A DNA stretch of 64,000 nt from Flavilitoribacter nigricans DSM 23189 = NBRC 102662. Its GTDB lineage: Bacteria > Bacteroidota > Bacteroidia > Chitinophagales > Saprospiraceae. Positions within the stretch are counted from its first letter, which is position 1; the number at the start of each line of letters is the position of its first letter. The translations under genes were made by a program, and so were the position numbers. The notes beneath the pieces are model-generated. The model had not been told where the DNA came from. It made no database searches and saw only the letters and a program-made list of their open reading frames with translations. Where the stretch lies: positions 1 through 64,000 of the forward strand of contig NZ_PDUD01000052.1 of assembly GCF_002646595.1 (NCBI RefSeq). Reading direction: 5' to 3'. Of the stretch, positions 6,816 to 15,773 are shown piece by piece.

Positions 6816-9704
6816 ATGAGGCAACCTGCTTACTTACTAACATTTTTACTTTTTTTCGGAATTTTATTCAGTCTAACCGCTCAACCTACCTACTTCAAAG
6901 TTAAAGTCGAAAATGTAGGCGAAGCTTATCCCTTTTCCCAGAGTGGGGTCTTCCATACACCTGTGGGAGCAGCAGCTCCGGGTCCGATTTTACCCGGAGG
7001 AGTTTACGAATTTGACTTTGAAGCTGCGCCCGGAAGTTACCTGTCTTTTGCGACCATGTTCGTACAGTCCAACGACCTTTTTTACGCGCCGGCTGAATCC
7101 GGCATCGCTTTGTACGACGAAATGGGGAACCCGATGACGGGCGACCTGACGGATCAACTCCTGCTCTGGGATTCCGGTACGGAAATCAACCAGGCTCCCG
7201 GGGAAGGTGCCGATCAGGCGCCGCGTCAGAGCGGTATGGACGTGGGTATGGCCGATCCGGATAATACCGTCCGCCTGGTCAATGATAGCTACGATTATCC
7301 GATGACCGGTGAAGTCATCCGTTTTACCCTTATTCACAATGGCGGTACTTCTTTTACCGGACAGATTGAAAATGTATCTACGTCCGCTACGCTGGCGCTG
7401 TCCGACGGATCTACGGTAGCCGTACCGCTGGCTCCCGGAGTGTTTGTGGTACACACGGCCCCGGCGCCCCTGTTTACGGAAGGGGAAATGGATCGCGGCG
7501 AAGGCCTGGAAGGCGTTGCGGAGGATGGAAACACCGGCCTCCTGGGCGAAACCATTCATGCCCATACGGGCATCACTCCGGTTTTATCACCGGGCGCTTT
7601 TGTGGTACACGGCGGGATGGATCCTTTATTTAGTGCCGGTGAGATGGATCGCGGGGAAGGATTGGTTGCAATAGCTGAAGATGGCAACCCGGAAATGCTG
7701 GCCCTCGTATTACAAAATGCCACCAGTATGACCGGTGGTGCATTCGCCGTTCCAGTTGGTGGAAGTGGTCCGGCCCCCATTGGCCCCGGTGGCGCGTACG
7801 AATTTGTTATCGCTTCCGGTCCTACCGGTAAATTATCCCTGGTAAGCATGTTCGTCCAGTCCAATGATCTTTTTTACGCGCCGGACGGTATGGGGGTGGC
7901 GCTCTTTACGGAAAACGGCATGCCAGTTTCGGGCGATATTACCGAATATTTTGATCTCTGGGACGTAGGGTCGGAAATAAATGAGATCCCCGGTATCGGA
8001 CTCAACCAGGCACCCCGCCAAAGTGGGGCGGATACCGGAGCCGACGATCCCGATAATACCGTACGGCTGGTAAACGACGGCTTTACCTATCCGGCGGATG
8101 AATCGGTAATCAGGGTGACGCTGATGCCGCTGGAAACGACACAATTTACGGTGCGCGTAGAAAACGTCTCTACTCCGGAAACCCTGCCGACCGGCGACGG
8201 AAGTTCGGTAGCGGTACCTCTTTCCCCCGGGTTCTGGGCCTTACACGCTACGCCTGCTCCCCTCTTTTCAGTGGGTGCCCCGGATCGGGGTCAGGGTCTG
8301 GAAGAGATCGCAGAGGATGGTGATCCGGCGGTACTTGCCGAAACATTAGCCGGGAAGATGGGTACACCGCGCGGAGCTTTCACTACTCCGGCCGGAGGCA
8401 TGGATCCGGCTCCGGCATTTCCCGGTGAAGCTTACGAATTTACGATTACCGCCGCTCCGGGAATCTACCTTTCCTTAGCAACGATGTTTGTGCAATCCAA
8501 TGACCTCTTTTACGCACCCGGGGAAATGGGAGTTCCCCTGTTTGACGAAAACGGAGATCCGATCTCCGGAGATATTACAGAGTATTTTGACCTCTGGGAT
8601 GCCGGTACCGAAGAAAACGAACAACCCGGAGTAGGTCCCAATCAGGCACCCCGTCAGAGCGGACCGGATATGGGAGCCATGGACATGGATGACCTGGTAC
8701 GCCTGGTTAATGATGCCTACAGCTATCCCGCGGATGAGGACGTGATCAGGGTGACCATCAATCCGGTAGTTGAGACGGGAACGGCCAAAATTCAGGTCAT
8801 TCACGCTGCGGAAAGCCAGACCCTTGAAGTTAAAATAAACGGTGCAGTGATCAGCCCGGCCTTTGCTTATCGTACCGCCACTCCTTATCTGGAAGTACCC
8901 GCCGGTACACCACTGACCATTGAACTGACTCCCGTCGGTGGTCCGATCCCTGCCGATCAGGTCGAAACGATCGAAGTAGAATTGGAAAGCGGCGAAACCT
9001 ACGTAGCCGCCGCTTATGGCACTTTTGATCCTGATGACGAATTCCCTTTTGGCGTCGCTCTTTTCAGTCCGGCAGTCGCAACCGCCGAGTCGGGTAACGT
9101 AGCTTTATCCTTCTTCCACGGAGCAAACGGTGTAGGAGTCGTAGAGGTATTGCATAACGGCAGCTCCTTGTTCAGCGGTGCCGCTTACAGCACATTTGAC
9201 GATTTCGTGGATTTTCCTGCTGCCGATTTTGAATTGAGTATTCCCGGATTGGGTGATTATGAGGGATCCTTTGGTTTCTGGAGCGGCAAATCTGCCGTTA
9301 TTTTTGCCAGCGGAACGGCCGGCAGCAGCGATATTCAACCCTGGGTAGCGTTGAGCAACGGTGGGACCTATCCGCTTTCCATGATTGACAACTTCGTAGA
9401 TAACGGTATTTCAGTCGAGCACCTGAATGGTACGGCTACGGCCACTACCCCACCAACTGCTGTGGTATTTCCTAACCCTGCAAAAGGGCTCACTACCTTA
9501 CAGTACGAACTTCCGGAGTCCACCCGGGTCAATATTCGACTGAGTGATCTACGCGGTAACCTGATCAGAACTATTTATCAGGGGACGGCCGCCGAGGGTG
9601 TCCATCAGATTACCGAAGATATCAGTGATCTCCCGGGCGGAATGTATCTCTATTCCATCGTAACGGACGAAACCGTACAAACCCTGCGGCTGATGGTTCG
9701 CTAA
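6816..9704 (+). CDS. Secreted triple-spondin-domain protein with DUF4397 and T9SS sorting domain
   Basis: A 962-residue surface protein. After a signal peptide (to about residue 22) come three spondin_N-type modules, near residues 25-180, 295-450 and 530-650. Each contains the same signature: FVQSNDLFYAP, a GD-T---LLWD-GTE-N block, QAPRQSG and a closing strand IRVTL. A 70-residue linker containing APLF--GEMDRGEGL is duplicated after the first module and recurs in altered form after the second. Residues ~655-860 fit DUF4397 (strand-rich, IQVIHAAES and LSFFHGANG starts). The last ~85 residues form a T9SS type A sorting domain (VFPNPAKG, LSDLRGNLIR, LPGGMYLYSIVT). Spondin domains are associated with extracellular-matrix or cell-surface binding in animals. 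It is therefore likely an adhesin or matrix protein. Confidence 0.88.
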   Translation: MRQPAYLLTFLLFFGILFSLTAQPTYFKVKVENVGEAYPFSQSGVFHTPVGAAAPGPILPGGVYEFDFEAAPGSYLSFATMFVQSNDLFYAPAESGIALYDEMGNPMTGDLTDQLLLWDSGTEINQAPGEGADQAPRQSGMDVGMADPDNTVRLVNDSYDYPMTGEVIRFTLIHNGGTSFTGQIENVSTSATLALSDGSTVAVPLAPGVFVVHTAPAPLFTEGEMDRGEGLEGVAEDGNTGLLGETIHAHTGITPVLSPGAFVVHGGMDPLFSAGEMDRGEGLVAIAEDGNPEMLALVLQNATSMTGGAFAVPVGGSGPAPIGPGGAYEFVIASGPTGKLSLVSMFVQSNDLFYAPDGMGVALFTENGMPVSGDITEYFDLWDVGSEINEIPGIGLNQAPRQSGADTGADDPDNTVRLVNDGFTYPADESVIRVTLMPLETTQFTVRVENVSTPETLPTGDGSSVAVPLSPGFWALHATPAPLFSVGAPDRGQGLEEIAEDGDPAVLAETLAGKMGTPRGAFTTPAGGMDPAPAFPGEAYEFTITAAPGIYLSLATMFVQSNDLFYAPGEMGVPLFDENGDPISGDITEYFDLWDAGTEENEQPGVGPNQAPRQSGPDMGAMDMDDLVRLVNDAYSYPADEDVIRVTINPVVETGTAKIQVIHAAESQTLEVKINGAVISPAFAYRTATPYLEVPAGTPLTIELTPVGGPIPADQVETIEVELESGETYVAAAYGTFDPDDEFPFGVALFSPAVATAESGNVALSFFHGANGVGVVEVLHNGSSLFSGAAYSTFDDFVDFPAADFELSIPGLGDYEGSFGFWSGKSAVIFASGTAGSSDIQPWVALSNGGTYPLSMIDNFVDNGISVEHLNGTATATTPPTAVVFPNPAKGLTTLQYELPESTRVNIRLSDLRGNLIRTIYQGTAAEGVHQITEDISDLPGGMYLYSIVTDETVQTLRLMVR

Positions 9705-9752
9705 TAACAAAGGCCAGACCCCTGAAGAAATGAAAGGCAATGATCAGGGGAC

Positions 9753-9818
9753 TTTGAGACGGGGAGACCGGGAGAATTGGGGACCAGGAGACCCCAGTCT
9801 CCCCATCTCCCCGTCTCA
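9753..9818. repeat. CTCCC/GGGAG repeat folded into a hairpin, locus C
   Basis: This member of the dispersed repeat family contains both orientations. GAGACGGGGAGA at 9756-9767 is exactly complementary to TCTCCCCGTCTC at 9806-9817, so the repeat can form a stem between the convergent spondin and desaturase genes and may act as their terminator. Confidence 0.7.
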
Positions 9819-9842
9819 ATATTAATCACCGCACCCACCCTT

Positions 9843-10796
9843 TTAATGCGCCGCCAGTGCCGGATCGCCCAACTCCTGGAGCAGCCCACTGAAATAACCG
9901 AGCGTTACGTGGGCTTTTTCCTGGTAGTCCGCATCTTCCATCAACAGCCGGTGTAATTTTGGTAAATGGTAAAAAGGCACTCCGGGGTATAGATGATGCT
10001 CCAGGTGGTAACCTACCTGATGCGGTGCCACGATCAAACGCTCCAGCCAGTTGGCCTTTACCGAACGGGTGGACGTCAGCAAATGATCGTAAGCCAGTTC
10101 GCCGAAATGCTCAGCCACACTGCGGATATACTGGAACATAAAAAAGGTAGACAGATACGGTACGATCCAGAATAGGAGGTAATATTTCCAAAGCCCGGAT
10201 ACGGTCAGAGCGGTTACCAAAAGCGCATAAAACAGCAATTGCTGGCGCGGGTACCCCAGCGTTTGTCCCGATCTATCCCGCGCCGATCCAAACCTTTTGA
10301 AAAACCAGACGGCATCCTTTGCGCCCTGGACCAGCGTCAGGTAAGACAGAATGGTCCACAGGAATTCGGATCTCGTTTTGGGGAAGATAAACTCGCGTTT
10401 GGTGAGCTTCGCCACCCAGTCCGGATCGTGTTCCGTGTTCAGGTGCTGGTGGTGGGCCAGATGGTTCTGACGGTATTTCTCGATGGACGTAAACAAGGGA
10501 TACATCGTCAGCCAGTTGGTAAGCCGATCGTTCCACTTACGGTTTTTCAGGAAGCGGTAATGTGTGGCATCGTGCATCAGTATCGCCAGGGCGTGCATGC
10601 GGGCACCGATCAGGATAACGGCCAGCAGGTACGATACCGGATTGAAAAACCGGATGCAGATCAGTGCGGCAAAGACAATAACCAGCCAGTCGAAAGCCAT
10701 AGCCACTGCGTGCCGCCAGGCGCTGGTTCGAAAAAGGGGTTTCATCGATTGGGGGTTTATCTGCAACTGCAGATCCCGGGCATCGTGTTGTTTCAT
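9843..10796 (-). CDS. Membrane fatty acid desaturase
   Basis: A 317-residue integral-membrane desaturase that inserts a double bond into an acyl chain at a di-iron site, with electrons from ferredoxin or a cytochrome. All three histidine boxes are present: HDATH, HLAHHQH and HLEHHLYP. Four hydrophobic segments flank them as in the DesA/FADS-like family. The ATG at 10796 is chosen over an in-frame TTG at 10823. It lies 60 bp downstream of the co-directional gene 10857-11933 and is probably co-transcribed with it. The regiospecificity cannot be deduced. Confidence 0.92.
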   Translation of the reverse strand: MKQHDARDLQLQINPQSMKPLFRTSAWRHAVAMAFDWLVIVFAALICIRFFNPVSYLLAVILIGARMHALAILMHDATHYRFLKNRKWNDRLTNWLTMYPLFTSIEKYRQNHLAHHQHLNTEHDPDWVAKLTKREFIFPKTRSEFLWTILSYLTLVQGAKDAVWFFKRFGSARDRSGQTLGYPRQQLLFYALLVTALTVSGLWKYYLLFWIVPYLSTFFMFQYIRSVAEHFGELAYDHLLTSTRSVKANWLERLIVAPHQVGYHLEHHLYPGVPFYHLPKLHRLLMEDADYQEKAHVTLGYFSGLLQELGDPALAAH

Positions 10797-10856
10797 GATT
10801 CTTAATATTTTGTGGATAGTCAATTAATTTGGTCAGCTCGGCAATGGTTACCGGGC

Positions 10857-11933
10857 TCAGTTGTGATCTCTCCGTTCAATTCGCTGCAGAAAGGAATTGA
10901 TGTGATCGTACCACTGCCGGAAACCTTCCCGCAACCAGATACTCTGCACGTATTCCCGGATTTTCACAGCGCCCTGAGTGGTGAGCACTTCCGCGGTCCG
11001 GCAATCCGTCACGATCGGGACCACCCCGATCCGGATATCCCGATAGGTCTCGGCGATACGGTGGTGCAGGGCCCGGAGGACCGACGCCCGCTGCCCACCG
11101 TCCAGATCCTGGTCCAGAATGTAATACGCCCGGTTTTCCAGGAAACTGAAATTGAGCCCCAGTGGTGCCCGGTTGGCAATCGAGCAGGCAACGATCTGAC
11201 CGCTGCGGCTATCCCGCACTTTCCAGACTTTCCGAAAACGCTGGAGGCCATACCGCTGGAAAACCCGGCCGATCTGCCGTAATTCAATATCCGGCTGGTC
11301 CAGTTCTTCGGCCCGGACAAAAACTTCACCGTATTGATTTTTCACAAACCGGCTCAGTTCCGGGTCCAACCCGGCAACTTCTTCCACCGTATAACCTCCG
11401 TTTTGCGGCCGGACGGGAGTGGCCGTCAGGGGCAGGTGCAGATAGTGATGGTGGAGAAGCGCGGACTTCCGGTCGCCCAGTTTTTCAAACATGCTGGCGA
11501 ATACCCGGTACGCGTACCGGTTGTTAGGGCGGAACCAGTTTTGGGAAGCGCGGACTTCCTCCTCGGTAAATTGATGCTCAAAGATGAACTGGGCTTCCAG
11601 CATGATCCGGAGCGACAGATGAGGGTTCCCGGTGGAAACCAAATGCTGGGCAAACATGCCGTAATTGCTCTGCTTCCAGAGGCTGATTGAGGCAAAATTC
11701 GGTTCCTTCTTCCGGTCGTTTGCACTGAGTATCCACAAAAGGCGCTCCCTGGAATTGGCCAGTAATCGCCAGTGATCGGTGATCTTTGGCAGATGTGGAG
11801 CCAGTAATTTTTTCTTGGCGGGATACAAAAAGCCGACGGCTTCGTACTTGGCGAATACCCGCTCGATGGAGCATTGATTGGTCTGGATCTTTGGGGCACG
11901 GGCATAGTGATCCCCGTTCATGTTGGTTAGCAT
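10857..11933 (-). CDS. Unknown protein, possible GNAT-fold acyltransferase, paired with desaturase
   Basis: A 358-residue soluble protein without signal peptide or membrane segment. I do not recognise a named family with certainty. The second half (about 200-350) has strand-helix features and phrases such as KVWKVRDSRSGQIVACSIANR and GLNFSFLENRAYYIL that resemble the N-acetyltransferase-like (GNAT) fold seen in acyltransferases, but no clear acyl-CoA loop is visible. The first half is helical with many Arg/His/Trp. Its position immediately before a desaturase suggests a role in lipid modification. That functional idea is inference from context only. Confidence 0.6.
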   Translation of the reverse strand: MLTNMNGDHYARAPKIQTNQCSIERVFAKYEAVGFLYPAKKKLLAPHLPKITDHWRLLANSRERLLWILSANDRKKEPNFASISLWKQSNYGMFAQHLVSTGNPHLSLRIMLEAQFIFEHQFTEEEVRASQNWFRPNNRYAYRVFASMFEKLGDRKSALLHHHYLHLPLTATPVRPQNGGYTVEEVAGLDPELSRFVKNQYGEVFVRAEELDQPDIELRQIGRVFQRYGLQRFRKVWKVRDSRSGQIVACSIANRAPLGLNFSFLENRAYYILDQDLDGGQRASVLRALHHRIAETYRDIRIGVVPIVTDCRTAEVLTTQGAVKIREYVQSIWLREGFRQWYDHINSFLQRIERRDHN

Positions 11934-13321
11934 GATGTTTAGTTTTAAGTGTTCCAGATCTCAGTTATTTCACTCCGACCGGCGTTCCGTAATAGCAAAA
12001 CTCCGGCCGGTTCTACCGGGTTGCCGGTAAAGGAATACATCCGCAAAGCGTAAATCCATACGCCTCACGGATCCAGGGGATCCATAAACTAAAAATCTGG
12101 TTACTTCGAAAAATTGGAACTGCAGGAAGGTGAGCGGATCGGCACTGTTAAGGGCGGTCCGCCTGGGTCTTGCCTGCCTGATCGATCATTTTGCGGTTGC
12201 AATTTGCGTGGTGAGCGGCGATCTGCCGGAAGCGGCAACTATCTTAGTGCATACCCCGGGTTTGTGGGTAAAGCAATGTTGCCAGGAACCGGCACAGATC
12301 TGCTGCGGGTGAACTATACAACATTTAAGCACAAGAAACACGGCCGGGATCCCTGACTGCTAGTTTCAGGTATTCCGCCGGATCAATACGCTCCGGGTCG
12401 TACAGGCTACCGTACCACACGATCTCTACCGCGTTTTAAGATGGATGGAAAATAATGCCGAAGATTACCTGGCATTTGATGGAATTTGAAAGTTGTCTCA
12501 TTGTCAGGACGTTTAGGGTTAGTCAAAAAATTGTGTTTTCGGGTTTTCAGGCCATCACATTGGAATTTCCGGCCCATTCACCCCTTCCATCAGAAAGGCA
12601 TTTTTTGGTTTTTTCTCTGTCCTTATATTTCTCTTAGATGACTTCAAACCGAATTATGGTGGATATACCGGGTAAATCCCCACTTTAGGTTTTAAATTAC
12701 CGGCAAGTTCTCCATTTAACGGTTGCTGTGCATCCGCAAAAAGCAGGGTTTGGGGAAACAGGTAGAAATACCTGGTTTTATCCTTTTCGCTTTTGCGAAC
12801 TATAAGAAAAAGAGAAAGCTGCCTAATGGGAACCACTTAATTTTCACGGTCCGGCCTGCTGCGTGATCAATAACTTTACTGCTGCCCGGTCGATGTCCGT
12901 CCGTTTAATAAATAATTTTCAAGGATCAGCATCAAATAAACCGTGAGTTTCAGTTGGCTCAGATAAACAGCCTTCTTCCAGAGAAAATTATTGGAATTAG
13001 CATTTTCATGTTACTAATAATTACCCAGTACCGAACTGGTCTCTTACTCCAATAATGTCGGCATTTTCACGATTGCAACCTGCCGTTGAAAATTATTTGC
13101 AAAATATGGGTACCAGCGGCCATTTTCAGCGGATCCTATTACCCATATCATTAAAAATTTTTATCTTGAGTTGCTGCCTATTTTATAAGTTCCCCGCTCT
13201 CAAACAAGCATCAGCAGATGTCTCCGCAATATTCTTTATTAGAAATTAGAGCTGAATTTCAAGATACAATACCTGCTACAGGTTGCAAATCGCAAAAAGT
13301 CAACATTAAAGTACCAGAGGA
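11934..13321. other. 1.4-kb gene-free region upstream of the sigma factor
   Basis: No frame here has convincing coding character. The left third is GC-rich like neighbouring genes; from about 12440 the sequence turns clearly AT-rich. A small palindrome, CAGGTA-gaaa-TACCTG, sits at 12759-12774. The last 500 bases are AT-rich leader sequence of the sigma-factor gene. It could contain decayed genes, a long regulatory region or a small RNA; none can be supported. Confidence 0.5.
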
Positions 13322-13891
13322 ATGACGGATCGAGAAATCCCCGAAGCCATTAAACGGGGCGATCAGCGAGCAGAACAATATTTTTACCGAGAGAATAAAG
13401 AGCCATGTATTCACTACGCTTGCAAAAGGTTCTTTTGGAAAAATAAAGAAGGAATCAGCATCAGGTGCTCCCCGGAAGATGCCGAAGAGCTTTACAATGA
13501 TGCCTGTGCGCTTTTCATTCAAAACATATTGAAAGACCGGATCGATCAGCTGGAGATAAAGATCTCTACCTATCTGATCAAGACCATGCAGTATTTCTGG
13601 TACAACAAGGCGCGGGTGGCCAGCAAACCCAGGCCGGAAAGCCCGCCGGAGGAGATTGCTGAGACTGCAAAGGAATCCATGCGGATCAATGTTCAAAGAG
13701 CCATCGCTCAATTGGACGATAAGTGCCGGGAAATGATGACCTACCGCTACATACTCGGTTGGGAAGACTACGAAGACATCGCTCAGGCCACCGGCAAAAA
13801 CAATGGCGATGTAGTACGAAACCTGATCAGTAGATGCCGGAAGCGATTTCGCGAGCTCTACGTAGCAGTCACCAATCTCAGTGATATTTAA
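13322..13891 (+). CDS. ECF-type RNA polymerase sigma-70 factor
   Basis: A 189-residue alternative sigma factor. Region 2 lies at about residues 15-90 (EDAEELYNDACALFIQNI and a helical, Trp/Tyr-containing segment ending in TMQYFWYNKAR). Region 4 lies at about 125-180 (LDDKCREMMTYRYILGWEDYEDIA followed by a helix-turn-helix, TGKNNGDVVRNLISRCRKRFREL). It should direct RNA polymerase to a small regulon. The next gene starts 13 bases after its stop and encodes a membrane protein of the kind that holds such factors inactive, so the two form a sigma/anti-sigma pair. The spelling of region 2 is divergent from textbook ECF factors. Confidence 0.87.
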   Translation: MTDREIPEAIKRGDQRAEQYFYRENKEPCIHYACKRFFWKNKEGISIRCSPEDAEELYNDACALFIQNILKDRIDQLEIKISTYLIKTMQYFWYNKARVASKPRPESPPEEIAETAKESMRINVQRAIAQLDDKCREMMTYRYILGWEDYEDIAQATGKNNGDVVRNLISRCRKRFRELYVAVTNLSDI

Positions 13892-13904
13892 AATCCGGTT
13901 GACC

Positions 13905-14681
13905 ATGAAAAATTTAGACGAAACAGATATACAATTATTGGAGGACTACTGGCAGGGGCAACTGGATGCAACCGCAAGTGCCGCACTCGAGCAAAGATTG
14001 GCAGAAGATCCTGTTTTTGCGGCCGCCGCCGGCGAATGGAAATTGCTGCTGGAAGAGGGCTTTGGCCCAGCTTCCGGAGAGCGCCGGGAACTGGAAGCAA
14101 TTAAGATCCGACTGAAAAGTTACGCTGAAACGGAAGGAAAACCGCCAAAGGATACTCAACCAACTCCTTCTACTAACGAAAAAGCCCCCGCATTACGCAG
14201 GATCTACCTGGCGGTAGCGGCGGCGGCAGCCGTCCTGTTATTGTTCCTGTTTACGCCGCTCAAAAATATCTTTCAGCCCGATGATCCCTACGCAGAATAT
14301 TTTGCCCATCTGCCGCGGGATAATGCCAATTTGAGCGACGATGCCGAAACGGGGCAGGAAGCATATGACCGGCAGGATTACAAAACGGCATATCCTTTGC
14401 TGCTGGAGGAAGTGGCGGCCGGTGGAGATAGTTTAAACCTGATCTACGCCGGAGTGGCGGCGGTGGGTAGCGGGCAGGGAGCAGAAGCGATCTCGATCCT
14501 GGAACCTTTGCTGCAGTCGGATAAATGGCAGTTCTACCAGGAGGAGATCAGATGGTACCTGGCATTGGCCTATGTAAATCGCCGGGAAGCAGACAAAGCA
14601 AATGATCTGCTGAACGCCATCGTCCGGTCGAATGCGTCTTATGCTGAGGAAGCTGCGTCTCTGCTACAACAACTTGAATAA
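13905..14681 (+). CDS. Membrane anti-sigma candidate with C-terminal TPR-like domain
   Basis: A 258-residue single-pass membrane protein. Residues 1-75 are cytoplasmic, acidic and helical (LLEDYWQGQLDATASAALE), as in zinc-independent anti-sigma domains of Bacteroidota. Residues 76-97 are a Pro/Thr/Lys linker, 100-118 the membrane helix (ending LLLFLFTPL), and the remainder a periplasmic helical repeat region with TPR spacing (AYDRQDYKTAYPLLLEEVA, WYLALAYVNRREADKANDLL). The start at 13905 is preferred to one at 13881, which overlaps the sigma gene. Position directly after the sigma gene supports an anti-sigma role; no zinc-binding HCC motif is seen. Confidence 0.75.
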   Translation: MKNLDETDIQLLEDYWQGQLDATASAALEQRLAEDPVFAAAAGEWKLLLEEGFGPASGERRELEAIKIRLKSYAETEGKPPKDTQPTPSTNEKAPALRRIYLAVAAAAAVLLLFLFTPLKNIFQPDDPYAEYFAHLPRDNANLSDDAETGQEAYDRQDYKTAYPLLLEEVAAGGDSLNLIYAGVAAVGSGQGAEAISILEPLLQSDKWQFYQEEIRWYLALAYVNRREADKANDLLNAIVRSNASYAEEAASLLQQLE

Positions 14682-14714
14682 TCCAATTATTTATTTCACC
14701 TAAACCCAATCGTC

Positions 14715-15755
14715 ATGGCAATAAGTTTTTTGGAAAAACATTCTAGCAAACAATTATCAAGAATACAGCGTATTGATAGGATTGCAAGTAGAGAAAGGCA
14801 ACCTGATTTTATCCATATGATGTCCATCAATGGCCGGGAAGTCGCTTTTCTCGGTGACCAGGTGCCTGACCCCGACCGTTTTTTGCAACATTTCATGCGG
14901 GTTGACAGAATGGTGATCCCCCAGTTTGCCCAAATGGTAAACTACGATGTACTTAAACAAATCATTGAAAAAGGCTTCGACGACAAAGCCGTATCTACTT
15001 CAGTCAAGGACCTTTTGTACGCTACAGAATTAGATCGAAGCATTCTCCTGGATGTTTGTGGTAGTGTAAGTACGCATTCTCGACCACAAATGAATTTTCA
15101 TCATTGTGAAAACTTTCGCCCGGAAAAGATCGCGTACAAAGGCTTGCATTCACTTACCTATGGAAGAACTGACGACAATTGTTCAGGATCTCATATCACA
15201 TCCTATTTCAAAGGTAACCAGCTGCTACATAAGTTAGTTTTTTTCTATTTATCGGCTGAAGATTTTAAAAGATCGGATGCTATAGAAGAAGCAAAATACC
15301 ACCGAATTCATCGAGGAGAGCCCCCAAGAGAGTTTTCGATAAGCTTGCCCATCAAAGCTAAATTACAGATATTCTTTGATGAACAAAACGGGGAGATTTC
15401 GGAAAAACCAATAGGACTCGATTGGGAAGCGGTTCAGGGTGTTTTTCTATTACCGATGCAAAGCCCCAATGGAGGTATTATATACCAATGTATTTTGAAT
15501 GTAGATGGGAAGAGAAGCGCGAACCTTAGACAGTCCACCAAAGAAAATTTAGCGTTATGGATTGACGCAATGGAAAAATTTAATCATTCTACCAACCACC
15601 AAGATCAAGAATTCTTTATAGGTATAGATGATCTATACAGCTGCTGTATGGATAATTGGTCCTGTAGCATTGCGAAAAATGCTTATCCGGTTGTAGGAAA
15701 TTCCGAAGAGCTGTTATTACCTGAAGTGCTGGAAGGAGAAGTATTACGCATATAA
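14715..15755 (+). CDS. Unknown 346-residue cytoplasmic protein of the sigma/CHAT locus
   Basis: No family is recognised. The protein has no signal peptide and no membrane segment. It is rich in Asp/Glu and Cys/His: Cys occurs in SILLDVCGSV, NFHHCENFRP, DDNCSGSH, YQCILNV and DLYSCCMDNWSCSI, so metal binding or redox sensing is possible. Base composition is visibly more AT-rich than the anti-sigma gene before it. It follows the anti-sigma gene by 33 bases, so it is probably in the same transcript, and it converges on the CHAT-protease gene 18 bases downstream. Roles as effector, adaptor or protease substrate are guesses from this context. Confidence 0.7.
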   Translation: MAISFLEKHSSKQLSRIQRIDRIASRERQPDFIHMMSINGREVAFLGDQVPDPDRFLQHFMRVDRMVIPQFAQMVNYDVLKQIIEKGFDDKAVSTSVKDLLYATELDRSILLDVCGSVSTHSRPQMNFHHCENFRPEKIAYKGLHSLTYGRTDDNCSGSHITSYFKGNQLLHKLVFFYLSAEDFKRSDAIEEAKYHRIHRGEPPREFSISLPIKAKLQIFFDEQNGEISEKPIGLDWEAVQGVFLLPMQSPNGGIIYQCILNVDGKRSANLRQSTKENLALWIDAMEKFNHSTNHQDQEFFIGIDDLYSCCMDNWSCSIAKNAYPVVGNSEELLLPEVLEGEVLRI

Positions 15756-15773
15756 AAGGTTGAAATAGTCAAT

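Noticed and set aside
12114-12356. Small plus-strand frames in the gene-free region
   Set aside because: Composition and residue content look random, no start signal, and overlapping frames are equally long.
12654-12836. 60-residue minus-strand frame
   Set aside because: No recognisable domain and no support from neighbours; likely chance in AT-rich DNA.
13055-13249. 64-residue frame before the sigma factor
   Set aside because: Lies in AT-rich leader sequence and shows no protein-like pattern.
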